Of a stretch of DNA of 64,000 bases, positions 25,348 to 33,314 are shown piece by piece. The stretch lies in assembly GCF_010974945.1 (NCBI RefSeq), contig NZ_JAAIVB010000069.1, positions 86,310 to 150,309 on the forward strand. The letters run 5' to 3'. Below the pieces are notes generated by a model that was given only the letters and a program-made list of their open reading frames with translations, did no database searches and had not been told where the DNA came from. Numbering within the stretch: the first letter of the stretch is position 1; each line of letters starts with the position of its first letter. Made by a program: the position numbers and the translations under genes. The stretch comes from Noviherbaspirillum galbum. Lineage in GTDB: Bacteria > Pseudomonadota > Gammaproteobacteria > Burkholderiales > Burkholderiaceae_D.

Positions 25348-26295
25348 TCAAAACAGGCGTGACCACCAGATGTTGCTGCGCGACGCGTCCTGGCGGTGTT
25401 CCTTCGACCATTCATCAAGCTGCAGCTCCGGGTTCTTGTAAGTCACATACAAGCTGTCGACCTTCTGCGACAGAAGGTACAGGTGTCTAAGGTGATCGAT
25501 CACCTCGTAGATCTTCTCGTCGGCATGCAGGGCATATTTTCCCGGCAACTCTTCCTTGATGAGCGCGGTCGCTTCGTCGACGGTCATGCCGGGCCGGTAC
25601 CAGATTTCCCGCGCCAGAATGGTGGCCACATCATCGGCATACAGGGACATGCCTGCGAAGGCGAACTGGTTCATGACCCTGTCCGGCACCGGATAGGCGC
25701 TCCAGTCGAACGGCTGGGAAAAGACCATGTAGCGGCGCCAGAACTCGTACTGGAAGCGCAGCAGGATGACGTCGGTGCGGATTGTGGTCGAGATCGCGGC
25801 CGCCGCTTCCACGAAGGTGACCTCGGTGTCGGATGCGCAGAAGAAAAACTGGATGCCGCGCGCCATCAGTTCGGGAGTCGTGTCCTTGGCCAGCACGAAG
25901 CGGGCATGGTTGTAGATCAGCTGGAAGCATTCGCGCTCGGTGCCTTCCTCAAAGTCCTCGAGCGTGATGTAGTTGGACTTCAGGGCGACTTTTCGTCTTT
26001 CTGTTTTTCCAAGCTTGGGAACAGGGTCGATCTCGGCGTCGTCAGGTTGCGAAATAATATCCAGTGGTACCCCACGATCCCCTTCAAACCCGCCCAGCTC
26101 CAAAGCGCTGCAAGCTTCAGGATCTCCTTCAGCAGCGGACTCAAATAAGTCGTTAAGAAGTGCGTGAGCACGCTGCGCAGTGGTGGGATTAGCAGCGCGA
26201 CCAGCCCGACTAAAAATGTCGTCAGAACCACTCCAGTGAAACTCATCGTCGTCCTCCTCTTGGCTGGCCGGAATAATGGCGGGCTTATTCATCAT
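25348..26295 (-). CDS. Unknown protein of the traD-traG operon
   Basis: About 315 residues if started at the ATG at 26295, which overlaps the end of traD. The C-terminal 220 residues are hydrophilic with many aromatic residues and no known motif. The first 100 residues are acidic and share their DNA with another frame that codes for a membrane protein (25980-26246). Third-position GC is low in this N-terminal part and normal afterwards, so the true start may lie near 25987, where a CTG overlaps the stop of that second frame. Confidence 0.7.
   Translation of the reverse strand: MMNKPAIIPASQEEDDDEFHWSGSDDIFSRAGRAANPTTAQRAHALLNDLFESAAEGDPEACSALELGGFEGDRGVPLDIISQPDDAEIDPVPKLGKTERRKVALKSNYITLEDFEEGTERECFQLIYNHARFVLAKDTTPELMARGIQFFFCASDTEVTFVEAAAAISTTIRTDVILLRFQYEFWRRYMVFSQPFDWSAYPVPDRVMNQFAFAGMSLYADDVATILAREIWYRPGMTVDEATALIKEELPGKYALHADEKIYEVIDHLRHLYLLSQKVDSLYVTYKNPELQLDEWSKEHRQDASRSNIWWSRLF
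25980..26246 (-). CDS. Small membrane protein overlapping the 5' part of the next gene
   Basis: 88 residues with two strongly hydrophobic segments (about residues 5-25 and 35-60) and a polar, charged tail (EKQKDEKSP). Its codons end mostly in G or C (CTG, GTC, GCG, AAG, ATC), typical for this replicon, whereas the competing frame over the same bases does not show this bias. It starts 39 bp after the traD stop. I think this is the genuine gene at this place, with the acidic frame either a read-through annotation artefact or a true overlapping gene. Confidence 0.6.
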   Translation of the reverse strand: MSFTGVVLTTFLVGLVALLIPPLRSVLTHFLTTYLSPLLKEILKLAALWSWAGLKGIVGYHWILFRNLTTPRSTLFPSLEKQKDEKSP

Positions 26296-28126
26296 TGTCC
26301 TCGTCGTCCTGATCGTCCTTGCGGTCGTACTTTTTGCCTTTGACGGTGCTAAGGAAGCGGTCAAGCTTCTTCAGGTCGCCATAGTCGAGACCGTTGGGCC
26401 GGGTCCGGTTGCGCGGCTTGTTCAGCTTGACCTTGCCGATCTTCTCCGCCAGTTCGGGCCGGATGGTCAGCATCGGCACGCGCAGGTTATAGATCTTGCT
26501 TCCCTCGTAGAGCATCACGCATTCGCCCTTGTCCAGACTCTTGAGCTGGTCGGGGGTCACGCGGTGCTGTTCTTCTTCGCGCTCGGCAAAGGCGCTGCCG
26601 CTGGAGTCGCCGATGCTTGCTGTGGGGGACGCCCGTAACGATTGGGCGGACTCGGATTTGCTGTCCGAATGGGTGAGCGTTTTGGCGACCGCAATGTGCT
26701 TGCCGATCAGGTCCGCGGCGGACTCGGCCGTGGCCTGGGAACCCACGCGGAACACCATCTTTGTGCTGGTATTGCCAATCACGCGCTCGCTGAAATCGTC
26801 GCTGATTGCCTTGAAGTTCGACTCGGATTGCACCGCCGGGACCAAAAAAATCCTAGCTGATCGGGCCTGTTCAAACAAAACGCTCCATTCCATATTTACA
26901 TAGGCACCTGCTTCGTCAAAGAAGGCCATGAACGGGAGTTTTGGACGATCTTCCTTCTTCGCCTGCAGCCATGAGACGGCCGTTCGGAAGTCTCCGAGAA
27001 TCATTTTTCCGAAGTTGTTTGCCGCGATCGCCTTGCCCATCGTGGGCAGCGCTGCGTAGCAAATCTTCCCGTTCCTGATGATGTCGTACATCCGCACATC
27101 CGGCGTGTACGAATTGAGTACCTTGCCGAACTGGTTCGTGCCGAACGTGAACAGCCTGCCGCCGATGCCGCCAAAGGTTTCCTTCAGCCGCTTCAGGTCG
27201 ATCTGCCCGGCCATCGGGTTTCGCGTGTCATTGGCCGGCAGCCGGTATTGATCGAGGAACAGCCGCAGATTGCGCGTTTCGTCGGCCTTGGGCGCCACGC
27301 GCAGCAGCTTGTCGAGCAAGTCTTCCAATGCCTTCGAATTGTTGAGCAGTACGGACAAATCGTAGAAGTTATATTTGTACCCTGCGCGCTGTGCTGCGGA
27401 CACAAGCGTGACGATGCCCTGGTTGGCTGCCTGCTTATAGAAGTCCGCGCCAGCATTTTCTTCGGTGCTGGGGATCAGGCCCATCAAGCGTGCCGATATC
27501 TCGTCAGGGTCGCCGTCCTGAATCGGGTTGTACGTGTTGGAGTTGTCCGGGTCTCCCGGATTGAGAACGTAAAAATCTTTTTCGCGCCCGCAGGCCGCGG
27601 CGAACTGATACATCGACAAGATGTTGTCGCCATCGAGCTTGCCGTCAATGAAGAGGACCCCTCCATTGCGCTGGATCTGCTGGTACATCATCAGCGAGGC
27701 TGCCACGGTTTTGCCCACACCGGATTGGCCAACTATCCAGAGGTGGCGAAACAGCGCGTCGTCACCAAGGAAAATGGGCTTGCCCGTGTCAGTGGCGTAG
27801 CCGACGAGCAGGCCGGATTTGGAAAACGGAACCACGGGCGACTCGTCCGATTTCACACCGATCGAGCTTTTCAGGGCGTAGTGATCGCGCCAGGGCGCGA
27901 GCAAGCGCTGGGACAATTGTTCCGATGCCGCCAGTGCCGCGCCGAACGGAACGAAAACCGGCATCAGGTTCGCAAACGCCGATGAGGACATGATAGTGGC
28001 CAGCGACAGGCCGACCACGGAAGCGGTATCTCGCGGCCCGCCAAGGTTGGCATTGAAGGCGTGGGAATACAGCGACGCGAAGTCGAATTCCGGGGCGGCG
28101 TGCGTAGGTTTGACGGTTGGGTCCAT
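26285..28126 (-). CDS. traD: Type IV coupling protein TraD (VirD4 family)
   Basis: 613 residues from the ATG at 28126; an upstream in-frame ATG at 28195 lies within the promoter and is rejected. Walker A at about 133-140 (GQSGVGKT), Walker B near 400 (FMAFFDEAGAYVN). A weakly hydrophobic N-terminal segment precedes the ATPase domain. TraD brings the relaxase-DNA complex to the secretion channel. Its C-terminus is Asp/Glu-rich (DDQDDEDNDE), as often in coupling proteins. The gene heads a leftward unit with the small membrane protein and traG. Confidence 0.94.
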   Translation of the reverse strand: MDPTVKPTHAAPEFDFASLYSHAFNANLGGPRDTASVVGLSLATIMSSSAFANLMPVFVPFGAALAASEQLSQRLLAPWRDHYALKSSIGVKSDESPVVPFSKSGLLVGYATDTGKPIFLGDDALFRHLWIVGQSGVGKTVAASLMMYQQIQRNGGVLFIDGKLDGDNILSMYQFAAACGREKDFYVLNPGDPDNSNTYNPIQDGDPDEISARLMGLIPSTEENAGADFYKQAANQGIVTLVSAAQRAGYKYNFYDLSVLLNNSKALEDLLDKLLRVAPKADETRNLRLFLDQYRLPANDTRNPMAGQIDLKRLKETFGGIGGRLFTFGTNQFGKVLNSYTPDVRMYDIIRNGKICYAALPTMGKAIAANNFGKMILGDFRTAVSWLQAKKEDRPKLPFMAFFDEAGAYVNMEWSVLFEQARSARIFLVPAVQSESNFKAISDDFSERVIGNTSTKMVFRVGSQATAESAADLIGKHIAVAKTLTHSDSKSESAQSLRASPTASIGDSSGSAFAEREEEQHRVTPDQLKSLDKGECVMLYEGSKIYNLRVPMLTIRPELAEKIGKVKLNKPRNRTRPNGLDYGDLKKLDRFLSTVKGKKYDRKDDQDDEDNDE

Positions 28127-28151
28127 GTTCACAACGAGATCATTTTTTGAG

Positions 28152-28184
28152 AATGTACCTCGTTGTTCGATTTTGAAATAATGA
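28152..28184 (-). promoter_or_regulatory. ATTATTTC-family promoter of traD
   Basis: Leftward: CATTATTTCAA, 15 nt, TACATT (28152-28157). It is back to back with the promoter of the PfkB-GGDEF gene; the two upstream A-rich tracts meet at the TTGCGCAA centre (28188-28195). Confidence 0.68.
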
Positions 28185-28199
28185 TTTTTGCGCAAAATT

Positions 28200-28231
28200 C
28201 ATTATTTCATTTTTGAATTTGGCGCTACGAT
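28200..28231 (+). promoter_or_regulatory. ATTATTTC-family promoter of the PfkB-GGDEF operon
   Basis: Rightward: CATTATTTCAT, 15 nt, TACGAT (28226-28231). With the traD promoter it forms a near-symmetrical divergent pair of about 80 bp. Confidence 0.68.
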
Positions 28232-28257
28232 TTCGGGGAACTCAACTCTTGCCGGTC

Positions 28258-29619
28258 ATGCCCGACATGTCCTCCCTGCCCCGCGTTGTTCTCGTCGCCG
28301 GATCCGCCCACCTGGTCATCCAGACCGGGGCGACCGCGCCCGCGCGCGCTGGCAACGGGAAAATCGACATCAGCGTGGGCGGTACCGCCTACGAGACAGC
28401 CAGCTGCCTATCCCGGCTCGATACCGTACCGCGTCTGTTGACCGCGTGGAACGCGTCCGAGTTGTCCCGACTGCTGGGGGCGCACATTGCTTCGGCTGGC
28501 ATTCAGTTGATACCAGATGAAGTGGCAGGCATGGATATCGGGGCGGAAGTACGGTTCGGCGCTCACGGGCAGACCGGGCATGTCGCGTCCATCCCGATAT
28601 CCAGTCACCAGTTTGGCGCGCAGCGATTGCGGCAGGCCCTGAATGGTGTGCATGCGCTCTATATGGATGCGACGCTGTCTCTTCAAACGATTGCAGATCT
28701 TGGAGAGAGCGCCGAGGCGCTGTCGATACCCATGGTCGCATTCGGCGTGGCGCCAGAACTGGCCGCAAAGCTTCTCCCGCTGGCCGGCAAGCTGACCGCC
28801 TTGGTGCTTTCGCCGCTCGAGCTCGAAAGCTTGTTGGAGGAAACAGACTTGGCTGATGCGTCCGAGATCGCGCATCGGATGGAAACCATGGTGTTTCTGG
28901 CGCGCGGCCGCGGCGGCGGCGTGATCTACCACCCTGACGGCGAGCGCACCCGCGTCCTGCCGCCGGAAACCGAAGGCGGGTCGGCATTGCTCGATTACCC
29001 GTTCGCGGTGGCGGTAATCGAGATGCTGCTGCAGGGGCATGAACTACAGGATGCCGCCAATGCGGCGCATGCTGCGGCACTGGAACTCGCCTGCGGTGGC
29101 GCCGTGTCCAATGGGCTGTCGAGCATGGTCGAAGGCCTGGTCGATCAGGCCGAACATGACACCCTGACAGGGTTGCTCACGCGCGGTGGCTTCTCCGGAG
29201 CGTTGCGCCGTGGCCTCGGACATCGTGGGGCGCTTCTCCTGCTGGACCTCGACAACTTCAAACAGGTCAATGACACGCACGGACACGACGCCGGCGATCA
29301 GGTGCTGAAGGATGTCTCGGACGTCATACAAGGCTGCATTCGTGCTGGCGACTTCGCCGCGCGTTGGGGCGGGGACGAATTTGTTGTCTATCTTGCCAAA
29401 ACTGATGTGGAGCGTGCGCAGAAGGTGGTGCAGCGGATGCGCGCGACCGCAGCCAAGCGCAACCTGCACGGCGTGACGTTGTCGATTGGTGTCACGGTCG
29501 TCGATGCCGGCGAGCCCATTGCAGATGCCATCTCCCGGGCGGACAGCGCAATGTACCGGGTCAAGCGGTCCGGCAAGGACAACGTCATGGTCGATGCCGA
29601 AGGATTGCACGATGGCTAA
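28258..29619 (+). CDS. PfkB-like domain fused to a GGDEF diguanylate cyclase
   Basis: 453 residues from the ATG at 28258, chosen because the promoter -10 ends at 28231. The first 280 residues have the ribokinase/PfkB layout: a VVLVAGSAHL start, the SVGGTAYETASCLSRL segment that matches the PfkB GG signature, and a late Gly/Ala-rich region. The catalytic DTxGAGD motif is not recognisable (EGGSALLDYP instead), so kinase activity is doubtful and a sensory role is more likely. The GGDEF domain follows, with an intact GGDEF motif near residue 371 and an RAGD inhibitory site five residues before it. It should make c-di-GMP. Confidence 0.88.
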   Translation: MPDMSSLPRVVLVAGSAHLVIQTGATAPARAGNGKIDISVGGTAYETASCLSRLDTVPRLLTAWNASELSRLLGAHIASAGIQLIPDEVAGMDIGAEVRFGAHGQTGHVASIPISSHQFGAQRLRQALNGVHALYMDATLSLQTIADLGESAEALSIPMVAFGVAPELAAKLLPLAGKLTALVLSPLELESLLEETDLADASEIAHRMETMVFLARGRGGGVIYHPDGERTRVLPPETEGGSALLDYPFAVAVIEMLLQGHELQDAANAAHAAALELACGGAVSNGLSSMVEGLVDQAEHDTLTGLLTRGGFSGALRRGLGHRGALLLLDLDNFKQVNDTHGHDAGDQVLKDVSDVIQGCIRAGDFAARWGGDEFVVYLAKTDVERAQKVVQRMRATAAKRNLHGVTLSIGVTVVDAGEPIADAISRADSAMYRVKRSGKDNVMVDAEGLHDG

Positions 29620-30013
29620 GATTTTTTTGATCGCCAAAGACACAAACGCGCCGGCGCTTGGCGCGGTCCTCGACCTGGATGCGCTGCCGGAAGGCGTCGT
29701 CAACACGGTGGTCGCGCAATGGCGTGACCAGGTCGACGACCTGGTGCTCTGGTTTCTCGCGGATGCAGCAAGAGCGATCGCATTGGTGCGGGAAATTGCC
29801 GATCACGATCTGAGCGAACAGGCGCGGTGGTTTTGCACGACGCTGGCCAGTTTCACGGAGAACTGTCCGCCGTCGAAGACTGGTATGGAAGATTGGTTGT
29901 TGCTCTCTGATGGCGACGATGCAGAAATTGCCCGGCTCCCAAGCAAGGATGCGGCCCGGATTTTTTCACTGATGCGAAGCGGGATTACGCCGCTGCGCAC
30001 GCCTTGGGATTGA
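29612..30013 (+). CDS. Unknown protein coupled to the PfkB-GGDEF gene
   Basis: 133 residues. The ATG at 29612 overlaps the end of the cyclase gene by 8 bp, so the two are coupled. It is acidic, with a hydrophobic start (MAKIFLIAKD) and no membrane helix or known motif. Coupling suggests a partner or regulator of the cyclase. Confidence 0.7.
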   Translation: MAKIFLIAKDTNAPALGAVLDLDALPEGVVNTVVAQWRDQVDDLVLWFLADAARAIALVREIADHDLSEQARWFCTTLASFTENCPPSKTGMEDWLLLSDGDDAEIARLPSKDAARIFSLMRSGITPLRTPWD

Positions 30014-30121
30014 GCGTTCGCTGGCTGACGCTGCGGCGTGTTCGGAATTGGTCGTTCTTTGCGAGGCGGGAGGACCAGTGCAATAGCAGATCAGCCTCGA
30101 AACAAGTCGAAAAGGATTGGA

Positions 30122-30379
30122 ATGGAATCTCAAAAATTCATGTCTGCGCCAGCATCTCTTGCGCTCGCTATCGAGATCATGTGCGTTGCCCTGTGCATGG
30201 TGGCCGCATGGGATATGGCGGGGGATGTGGTCCTCCCAAGCAAGATGGTGATGGTCAGGACATTTCTGATGGCGGCGATCCCCTTGTCCTTTGTCCCGAC
30301 CTTGATCGATAACGTACAAGGGAAGAACCACAACTTTAATCGCGTGGTGGCCAAACTCGAACGCCTGATGGCACGCTGA
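30122..30379 (+). CDS. Small membrane protein
   Basis: 85 residues with two hydrophobic segments (about residues 12-30 and 45-63) and a basic tail. A GGATTGG sequence precedes the ATG at 30122. It lies downstream of the cyclase operon and may be part of it. Function unknown. Confidence 0.65.
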   Translation: MESQKFMSAPASLALAIEIMCVALCMVAAWDMAGDVVLPSKMVMVRTFLMAAIPLSFVPTLIDNVQGKNHNFNRVVAKLERLMAR

Positions 30380-30510
30380 TGCTTCCGAATCGAAGCTGAA
30401 GCACCGGCGAGGATCGACTGTTGCAACCGCGCATCCTCGCTAGTGCGCCCTTCTCAATCCTAGTATCCTCACAACATCCCTGCGCTGCGCACGTCCCTGC
30501 TGAATTTTCT

Positions 30511-30729
30511 ATGTCTGATTTCTTTACTACTTCTTCGATGGTCACGCGTGACCATCCGAGCGAGCAATCAAGTAGCGTATCGGCGGAACGAAAAAAGGGC
30601 CGCTATTTCGTCCATCAGTGCCAGGGGTGCGGTGCGGATCAGATGATCCTGGTGCGCGTGGACGCGCCGCGGCCGTGCTGCTGCCCTGGCGCGAAATTTA
30701 AGTACAAGGGCGTTCAAGACATTTCCTGA
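30511..30729 (+). CDS. Small zinc-ribbon-like protein
   Basis: 72 residues from the ATG at 30511. A Ser/Thr-rich start is followed by a compact domain with CQGCG and, about 20 residues later, CCCPGA, which could bind one zinc ion. It ends 20 bp before a terminator-like hairpin. Function unknown. Confidence 0.65.
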   Translation: MSDFFTTSSMVTRDHPSEQSSSVSAERKKGRYFVHQCQGCGADQMILVRVDAPRPCCCPGAKFKYKGVQDIS

Positions 30730-30746
30730 AACCCGCTTTCAAATGA

Positions 30747-30780
30747 AAAACTCCCCAAGGTCCGAAGACCGAGGGGAGTT
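30747..30780 (-). terminator. Terminator-like hairpin oriented leftward
   Basis: Minus strand: AACTCCCC...GGGGAGTT stem extended by a GGTC/GACC inner helix around a 4-nt CGAA/TTCG loop, followed by TTTTC. It would stop leftward transcription entering the cyclase operon. Confidence 0.75.
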
Positions 30781-30882
30781 AGTTGGATCAAAGCAGCGAC
30801 GTTGTCACCTGGCTGGATCACAGGCGCAGGAGCGCAATAACAGAGCACCGAATGTGCATCCAAGGCGCAGGCGCGCATCAAT

Positions 30883-30917
30883 AAAAATCCCAGTACCGCA
30901 AGCGGAATCCTCTGGGA
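30883..30917 (-). terminator. Terminator-like hairpin oriented leftward
   Basis: Minus strand: TCCCAG...CTGGGA with an inner CCGC/GCGG helix, followed by TTTTTATT. It ends 11 bases after the stop of the possible 28-codon ORF. Confidence 0.7.
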
Positions 30918-30927
30918 GGGTCTCGGG

Positions 30928-31014
30928 TTAGGCCGCGAGAAGAGGCCAAGGCGCAAACGCACCGGTATCGTCCTGATCAAGATGCCGATCAGACAGGCGT
31001 TCATTGTGTGTCAT
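30928..31014 (-). CDS. Possible 28-residue protein
   Basis: ATG at 31014, stop 11 bp before a terminator. The peptide starts MTHNERLSDRHLDQDD and is acidic with a hydrophobic end. The ribosome site is weak. The only support is its fit between a leader and a terminator in a region rich in micro-genes. Confidence 0.25.
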   Translation of the reverse strand: MTHNERLSDRHLDQDDTGAFAPWPLLAA

Positions 31015-31242
31015 GAACAAATCTCGGTTTCCGAAGAAACGTGTATCTCCGCGCTTCGCGCAAGAACTCTATACACAACGCGGCTGGCCAAAGGCTGCCT
31101 CGCGTCCTCTAAGCAGAAAATCTGCTTTCCGGCAGAGAAAGCTCCGCCATCAATTATCATAGTGGTCGGTATGTATGGAAAAAAAGATGTTTTTTGCGAC
31201 GAAAAAAGCGTTGTGGATTCAACGGGTTAGCGAGTGCCAAAA

Positions 31243-31274
31243 GAAAAACCCCGTCACCTGTAGGCAACGGGGTC
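31243..31274 (-). terminator. Rho-independent terminator of the toxin-antitoxin operon
   Basis: Minus strand: ACCCCGT...ACGGGGT stem followed by TTTTTC, six bases after the toxin stop. Confidence 0.9.
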
Positions 31275-31280
31275 GTTTAG

Positions 31281-31703
31281 TCAAAGGCGCACGTTATGGC
31301 GTCTCAAGATGCGAGCAATGCCCGCATATCGCATCGCGTCCGCGACGAGGCGGAACATCGATCCCGGCAACGACGTAACCTGCACCGGGGACTCTCCAGC
31401 GGCAAACCAGACTGCGGTTGCCGGAATCAAGCAAAGATAGTTGAAATCAAAGCGGGTATCCGCCGTCAACATGCCTTTCACATCAGCGCCAGCTTTCACA
31501 ATGACGTCGCCGCCATTGGAAGACTCGCGCTCGGCTTCGCAATGTGTTGTACCGTAGGCAACCAGCACATGGCGCTGCGCGTTCTCCATTGTTTCGCCCA
31601 GAACGAAGACTGGTCGGAGCTTCGGGCCGGGAACCAGGTGGGCATCCTGCGGCCACCAACATCTAAGTATGTCCCCCATGCTGAGGGCGGGAATCGTCTG
31701 CAT
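31281..31703 (-). CDS. PemK/MazF-like toxin
   Basis: About 140 residues. The start at 31703 is preferred because an AAGGAG lies six bases before it; ATGs at 31709 and 31679 are alternatives. The GDILRCWWP, KLRPVFVLG and VLVAYGTTHC segments match the order of conserved blocks in PemK-like plasmid maintenance proteins (GDI, RPxLVL, VLVA). This family cleaves mRNA. It overlaps the upstream antitoxin-like gene by 41 bp. It is longer than MazF (about 110) and the match is by pattern, not alignment. Confidence 0.65.
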   Translation of the reverse strand: MQTIPALSMGDILRCWWPQDAHLVPGPKLRPVFVLGETMENAQRHVLVAYGTTHCEAERESSNGGDVIVKAGADVKGMLTADTRFDFNYLCLIPATAVWFAAGESPVQVTSLPGSMFRLVADAMRYAGIARILRRHNVRL

Positions 31704-32076
31704 CTGCATCTCCTTGCTCGCTCAACAAGTCGAGAAACACATCCTTGAGGTTGGCGCCGTTGGATTGGCGGGATTCCTCAAGCTTTACCCTGCGTTGCAT
31801 GAGCTGTGCGACTTGCTCAGGCGACAGGCGCGGTGCATCCAGATCGAGATCGGGGATCTCGGCTCGGGCCAGCTGCGTCACCGCACGAATGATCAATTCC
31901 TGTTCGGATACGCCATGGCTGTGGGCCAAGGCGCTCAGCGTGTCGGCCGAGATTCCGAAGACGGAATTGATGTCATCGAGCGAAAAAGTAAAGCTTTTGG
32001 GCATATCAATCTCCGGTGGAGGCACTGCAGGCGGAACCTGCACTGTATCCGGCGGATTCGTCTTTTGCAAAGACAT
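31663..32076 (-). CDS. Putative antitoxin of the PemK-like pair
   Basis: 137 residues with an AAGGAG site before the ATG. A Pro-rich start is followed by a helical region with a possible DNA-binding segment (SLDDINSVFGISADTLSALAHSHG) and an acidic C-terminus (GDADADDS), a normal layout for an antitoxin that binds DNA through one end and the toxin through the other. Gene order (antitoxin first, overlapping) also fits. Confidence 0.6.
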   Translation of the reverse strand: MSLQKTNPPDTVQVPPAVPPPEIDMPKSFTFSLDDINSVFGISADTLSALAHSHGVSEQELIIRAVTQLARAEIPDLDLDAPRLSPEQVAQLMQRRVKLEESRQSNGANLKDVFLDLLSEQGDADADDSRPQHGGHT

Positions 32077-32087
32077 CTGGTTCTCCT

Positions 32088-32234
32088 TTAAGCATGCGTC
32101 CAGCGATGAGCCAGGTACGCAGTGCCGGTCAGCAGAAGATAGACGACAGCCATGCTCGGTTTGCCGTGCATGATCATCATGGCGGCGGAACCAAAAACAA
32201 CGGTGGTCGTGGATTTCATAATGAGCTGGTGCAT
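32088..32234 (-). CDS. 48-residue membrane protein
   Basis: Not visible as a long ORF. The ATG at 32234 has a strong AAGGGGAA site. One or two hydrophobic segments (TTVVFGSAAMMIM and AVVYLLLTGTAYLAH). It lies 11 bp before the antitoxin gene and may be in the same operon. Confidence 0.6.
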   Translation of the reverse strand: MHQLIMKSTTTVVFGSAAMMIMHGKPSMAVVYLLLTGTAYLAHRWTHA

Positions 32235-32295
32235 TGCGTTCCCCTTAAAAAAGAAAAAGCTGCGCCAATATCGACGTAGCGGCAGGACATGCGGG

Positions 32296-32333
32296 GAAAA
32301 AAAAATGTCCACCGGCCTTGGGGGACGGTGGAC
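32296..32333 (-). terminator. Rho-independent terminator
   Basis: Minus strand: GTCCACCG...CGGTGGAC stem followed by A and nine T. It ends the transcript of the 51-residue gene at 32365-32523. Confidence 0.9.
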
Positions 32334-32364
32334 GAAGAGGAGTGAAAGGGACCGGGCAGACTGC

Positions 32365-32523
32365 TTATTGAGACAGAACTTTCTGGCCGGGACGGTGGGG
32401 AGCGGTGCCTGTTGCCGGCGGCTGTGGCTGAAACAGCGCGACGACGTTGGCAGGTTGCTGGACTTGCGGGCGGGCGACGTATTCCTTGGTAAAGAACACG
32501 GCGAGCGAGCAATTGGTGATCAT
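32365..32523 (-). CDS. 52-residue small protein
   Basis: The ATG at 32523 is preceded by CCGGAGG at good distance and the gene is followed by a strong terminator, so it is a complete small transcription unit. The peptide starts MITNCSLAVFF and has a Pro/Gln-rich second half (RPQVQQPANVVALFQPQPP). Function unknown. Confidence 0.6.
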   Translation of the reverse strand: MITNCSLAVFFTKEYVARPQVQQPANVVALFQPQPPATGTAPHRPGQKVLSQ

Positions 32524-32689
32524 GAGAAGCCTCCGGAAAAGTGAAATGGGTGGTAGAGGTGCGGCCGAGCCGCTCACGAAAAAATCGGGTCTGTACCGTC
32601 GGCAGGGACCGTGGCCAGATAAGGCGCGGGGCGGCGAAACAGCCTGCAGCCCGTGTTGCGTTGTCGAAGTGAGTCGATATGTTTGGAAA

Positions 32690-32737
32690 AAAAAATGTAA
32701 ACAGCAATGCGCCGCCGGACGGATCCGGGCGGCGCAT
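32690..32737 (-). terminator. Terminator-like hairpin
   Basis: Minus strand: perfect 10-bp stem ATGCGCCGCC/GGCGGCGCAT, then ten bases, then nine T. The gap between stem and T-run is longer than usual. It lies after the gene at 32771-33211. Confidence 0.6.
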
Positions 32738-32770
32738 GGGGGTGGTCAAAAGTGGCGGCTTGGACGTCGA

Positions 32771-33211
32771 TCAGGCAGCCATCCTGGGCTGGTTGCCGGT
32801 GCGCAGGTAGGTCATGGCGCACTGCTGCTCGAGCATGGCGGTGGCGTGCTGTGTCTTGCCCTGCCGGATCAATTCGAGCACGGACTCGGCGAACCGGCCC
32901 AGGGCATCATCGGCGATGGAGGTCTCATAGACGATGCGCTTGCCGCGCTTGTCGAAACGAATATGGTCGGTCTGTTCGCTCGGTTGGCCCCACAACAGGT
33001 ATTTGAAGTCGTACGGGACCTTGTGGGCGTCGAGCGTTTTCAGAAAGCCATAGCAGAGGTGGCGGCCGTCATCGCAATCCTCGATTGTGACCATCGTGCT
33101 GTCGGGACGCGCCAGGACAACATGGTACCGGTCGAACTCGGCGACGGCCATTCGGATGGCCGCGACTTGCAGGGCCTGCGCGGGAAAGGATACTTCTGCG
33201 AAAAGGAACAT
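32771..33211 (-). CDS. Unknown cytoplasmic protein
   Basis: 146 residues from the ATG at 33211, which has an AGGAGAT site; the longer ORF upstream is not used. The sequence has mixed alpha/beta character (VTIEDCDDGRHLCYGFLKTLDAH) and no known motif. It stands as a single gene between two terminators (33267-33307 and 32690-32737). Confidence 0.7.
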   Translation of the reverse strand: MFLFAEVSFPAQALQVAAIRMAVAEFDRYHVVLARPDSTMVTIEDCDDGRHLCYGFLKTLDAHKVPYDFKYLLWGQPSEQTDHIRFDKRGKRIVYETSIADDALGRFAESVLELIRQGKTQHATAMLEQQCAMTYLRTGNQPRMAA

Positions 33212-33266
33212 GGCATATCTCCTGGGATGGTCTTTGCCGGAATTGGCAAAGTGCAGGAGATGGCCG

Positions 33267-33307
33267 GAAAAAAGAAAAGCCGCACGTGTCCGAAGACAGC
33301 GTGCGGC
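33267..33307 (-). terminator. Rho-independent terminator of the microprotein pair
   Basis: Minus strand: GCCGCAC...GTGCGGC stem with an inner TGTC/GACA helix, followed by TTTTCTTTTTT. It closes the unit containing the genes at 33485-33748 and 33315-33488. Confidence 0.88.
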
Positions 33308-33314
33308 AGGTTGA

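Larger units (their letters stand above)
30730..31242. other. Gap without a convincing long gene, with minus-strand terminators
   Basis: About 510 bp. It holds two minus-strand terminators and a possible 28-codon minus-strand ORF (30928-31014). At 31170-31200 there is an imperfect relative of the promoter element (CAAAAAACAT read leftward), and a TATGAT about 25 nt beyond it. The 96-codon minus ORF at 30714-31004 runs through both terminators and is rejected. The region could produce a small RNA. Confidence 0.4.

Noticed and set aside
26046..26062. GAAATAAT match near 26051 as an eleventh promoter
   Set aside because: It lies inside coding sequence and lacks the A-rich tract and a -10 at 15 nt.
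28127..28195. N-terminal extension of TraD to the ATG at 28195
   Set aside because: It would place the start codon upstream of the mapped -10 element of its promoter.
30714..31004. 96-codon minus ORF
   Set aside because: Two rho-independent terminators lie inside it and it has no ribosome site.
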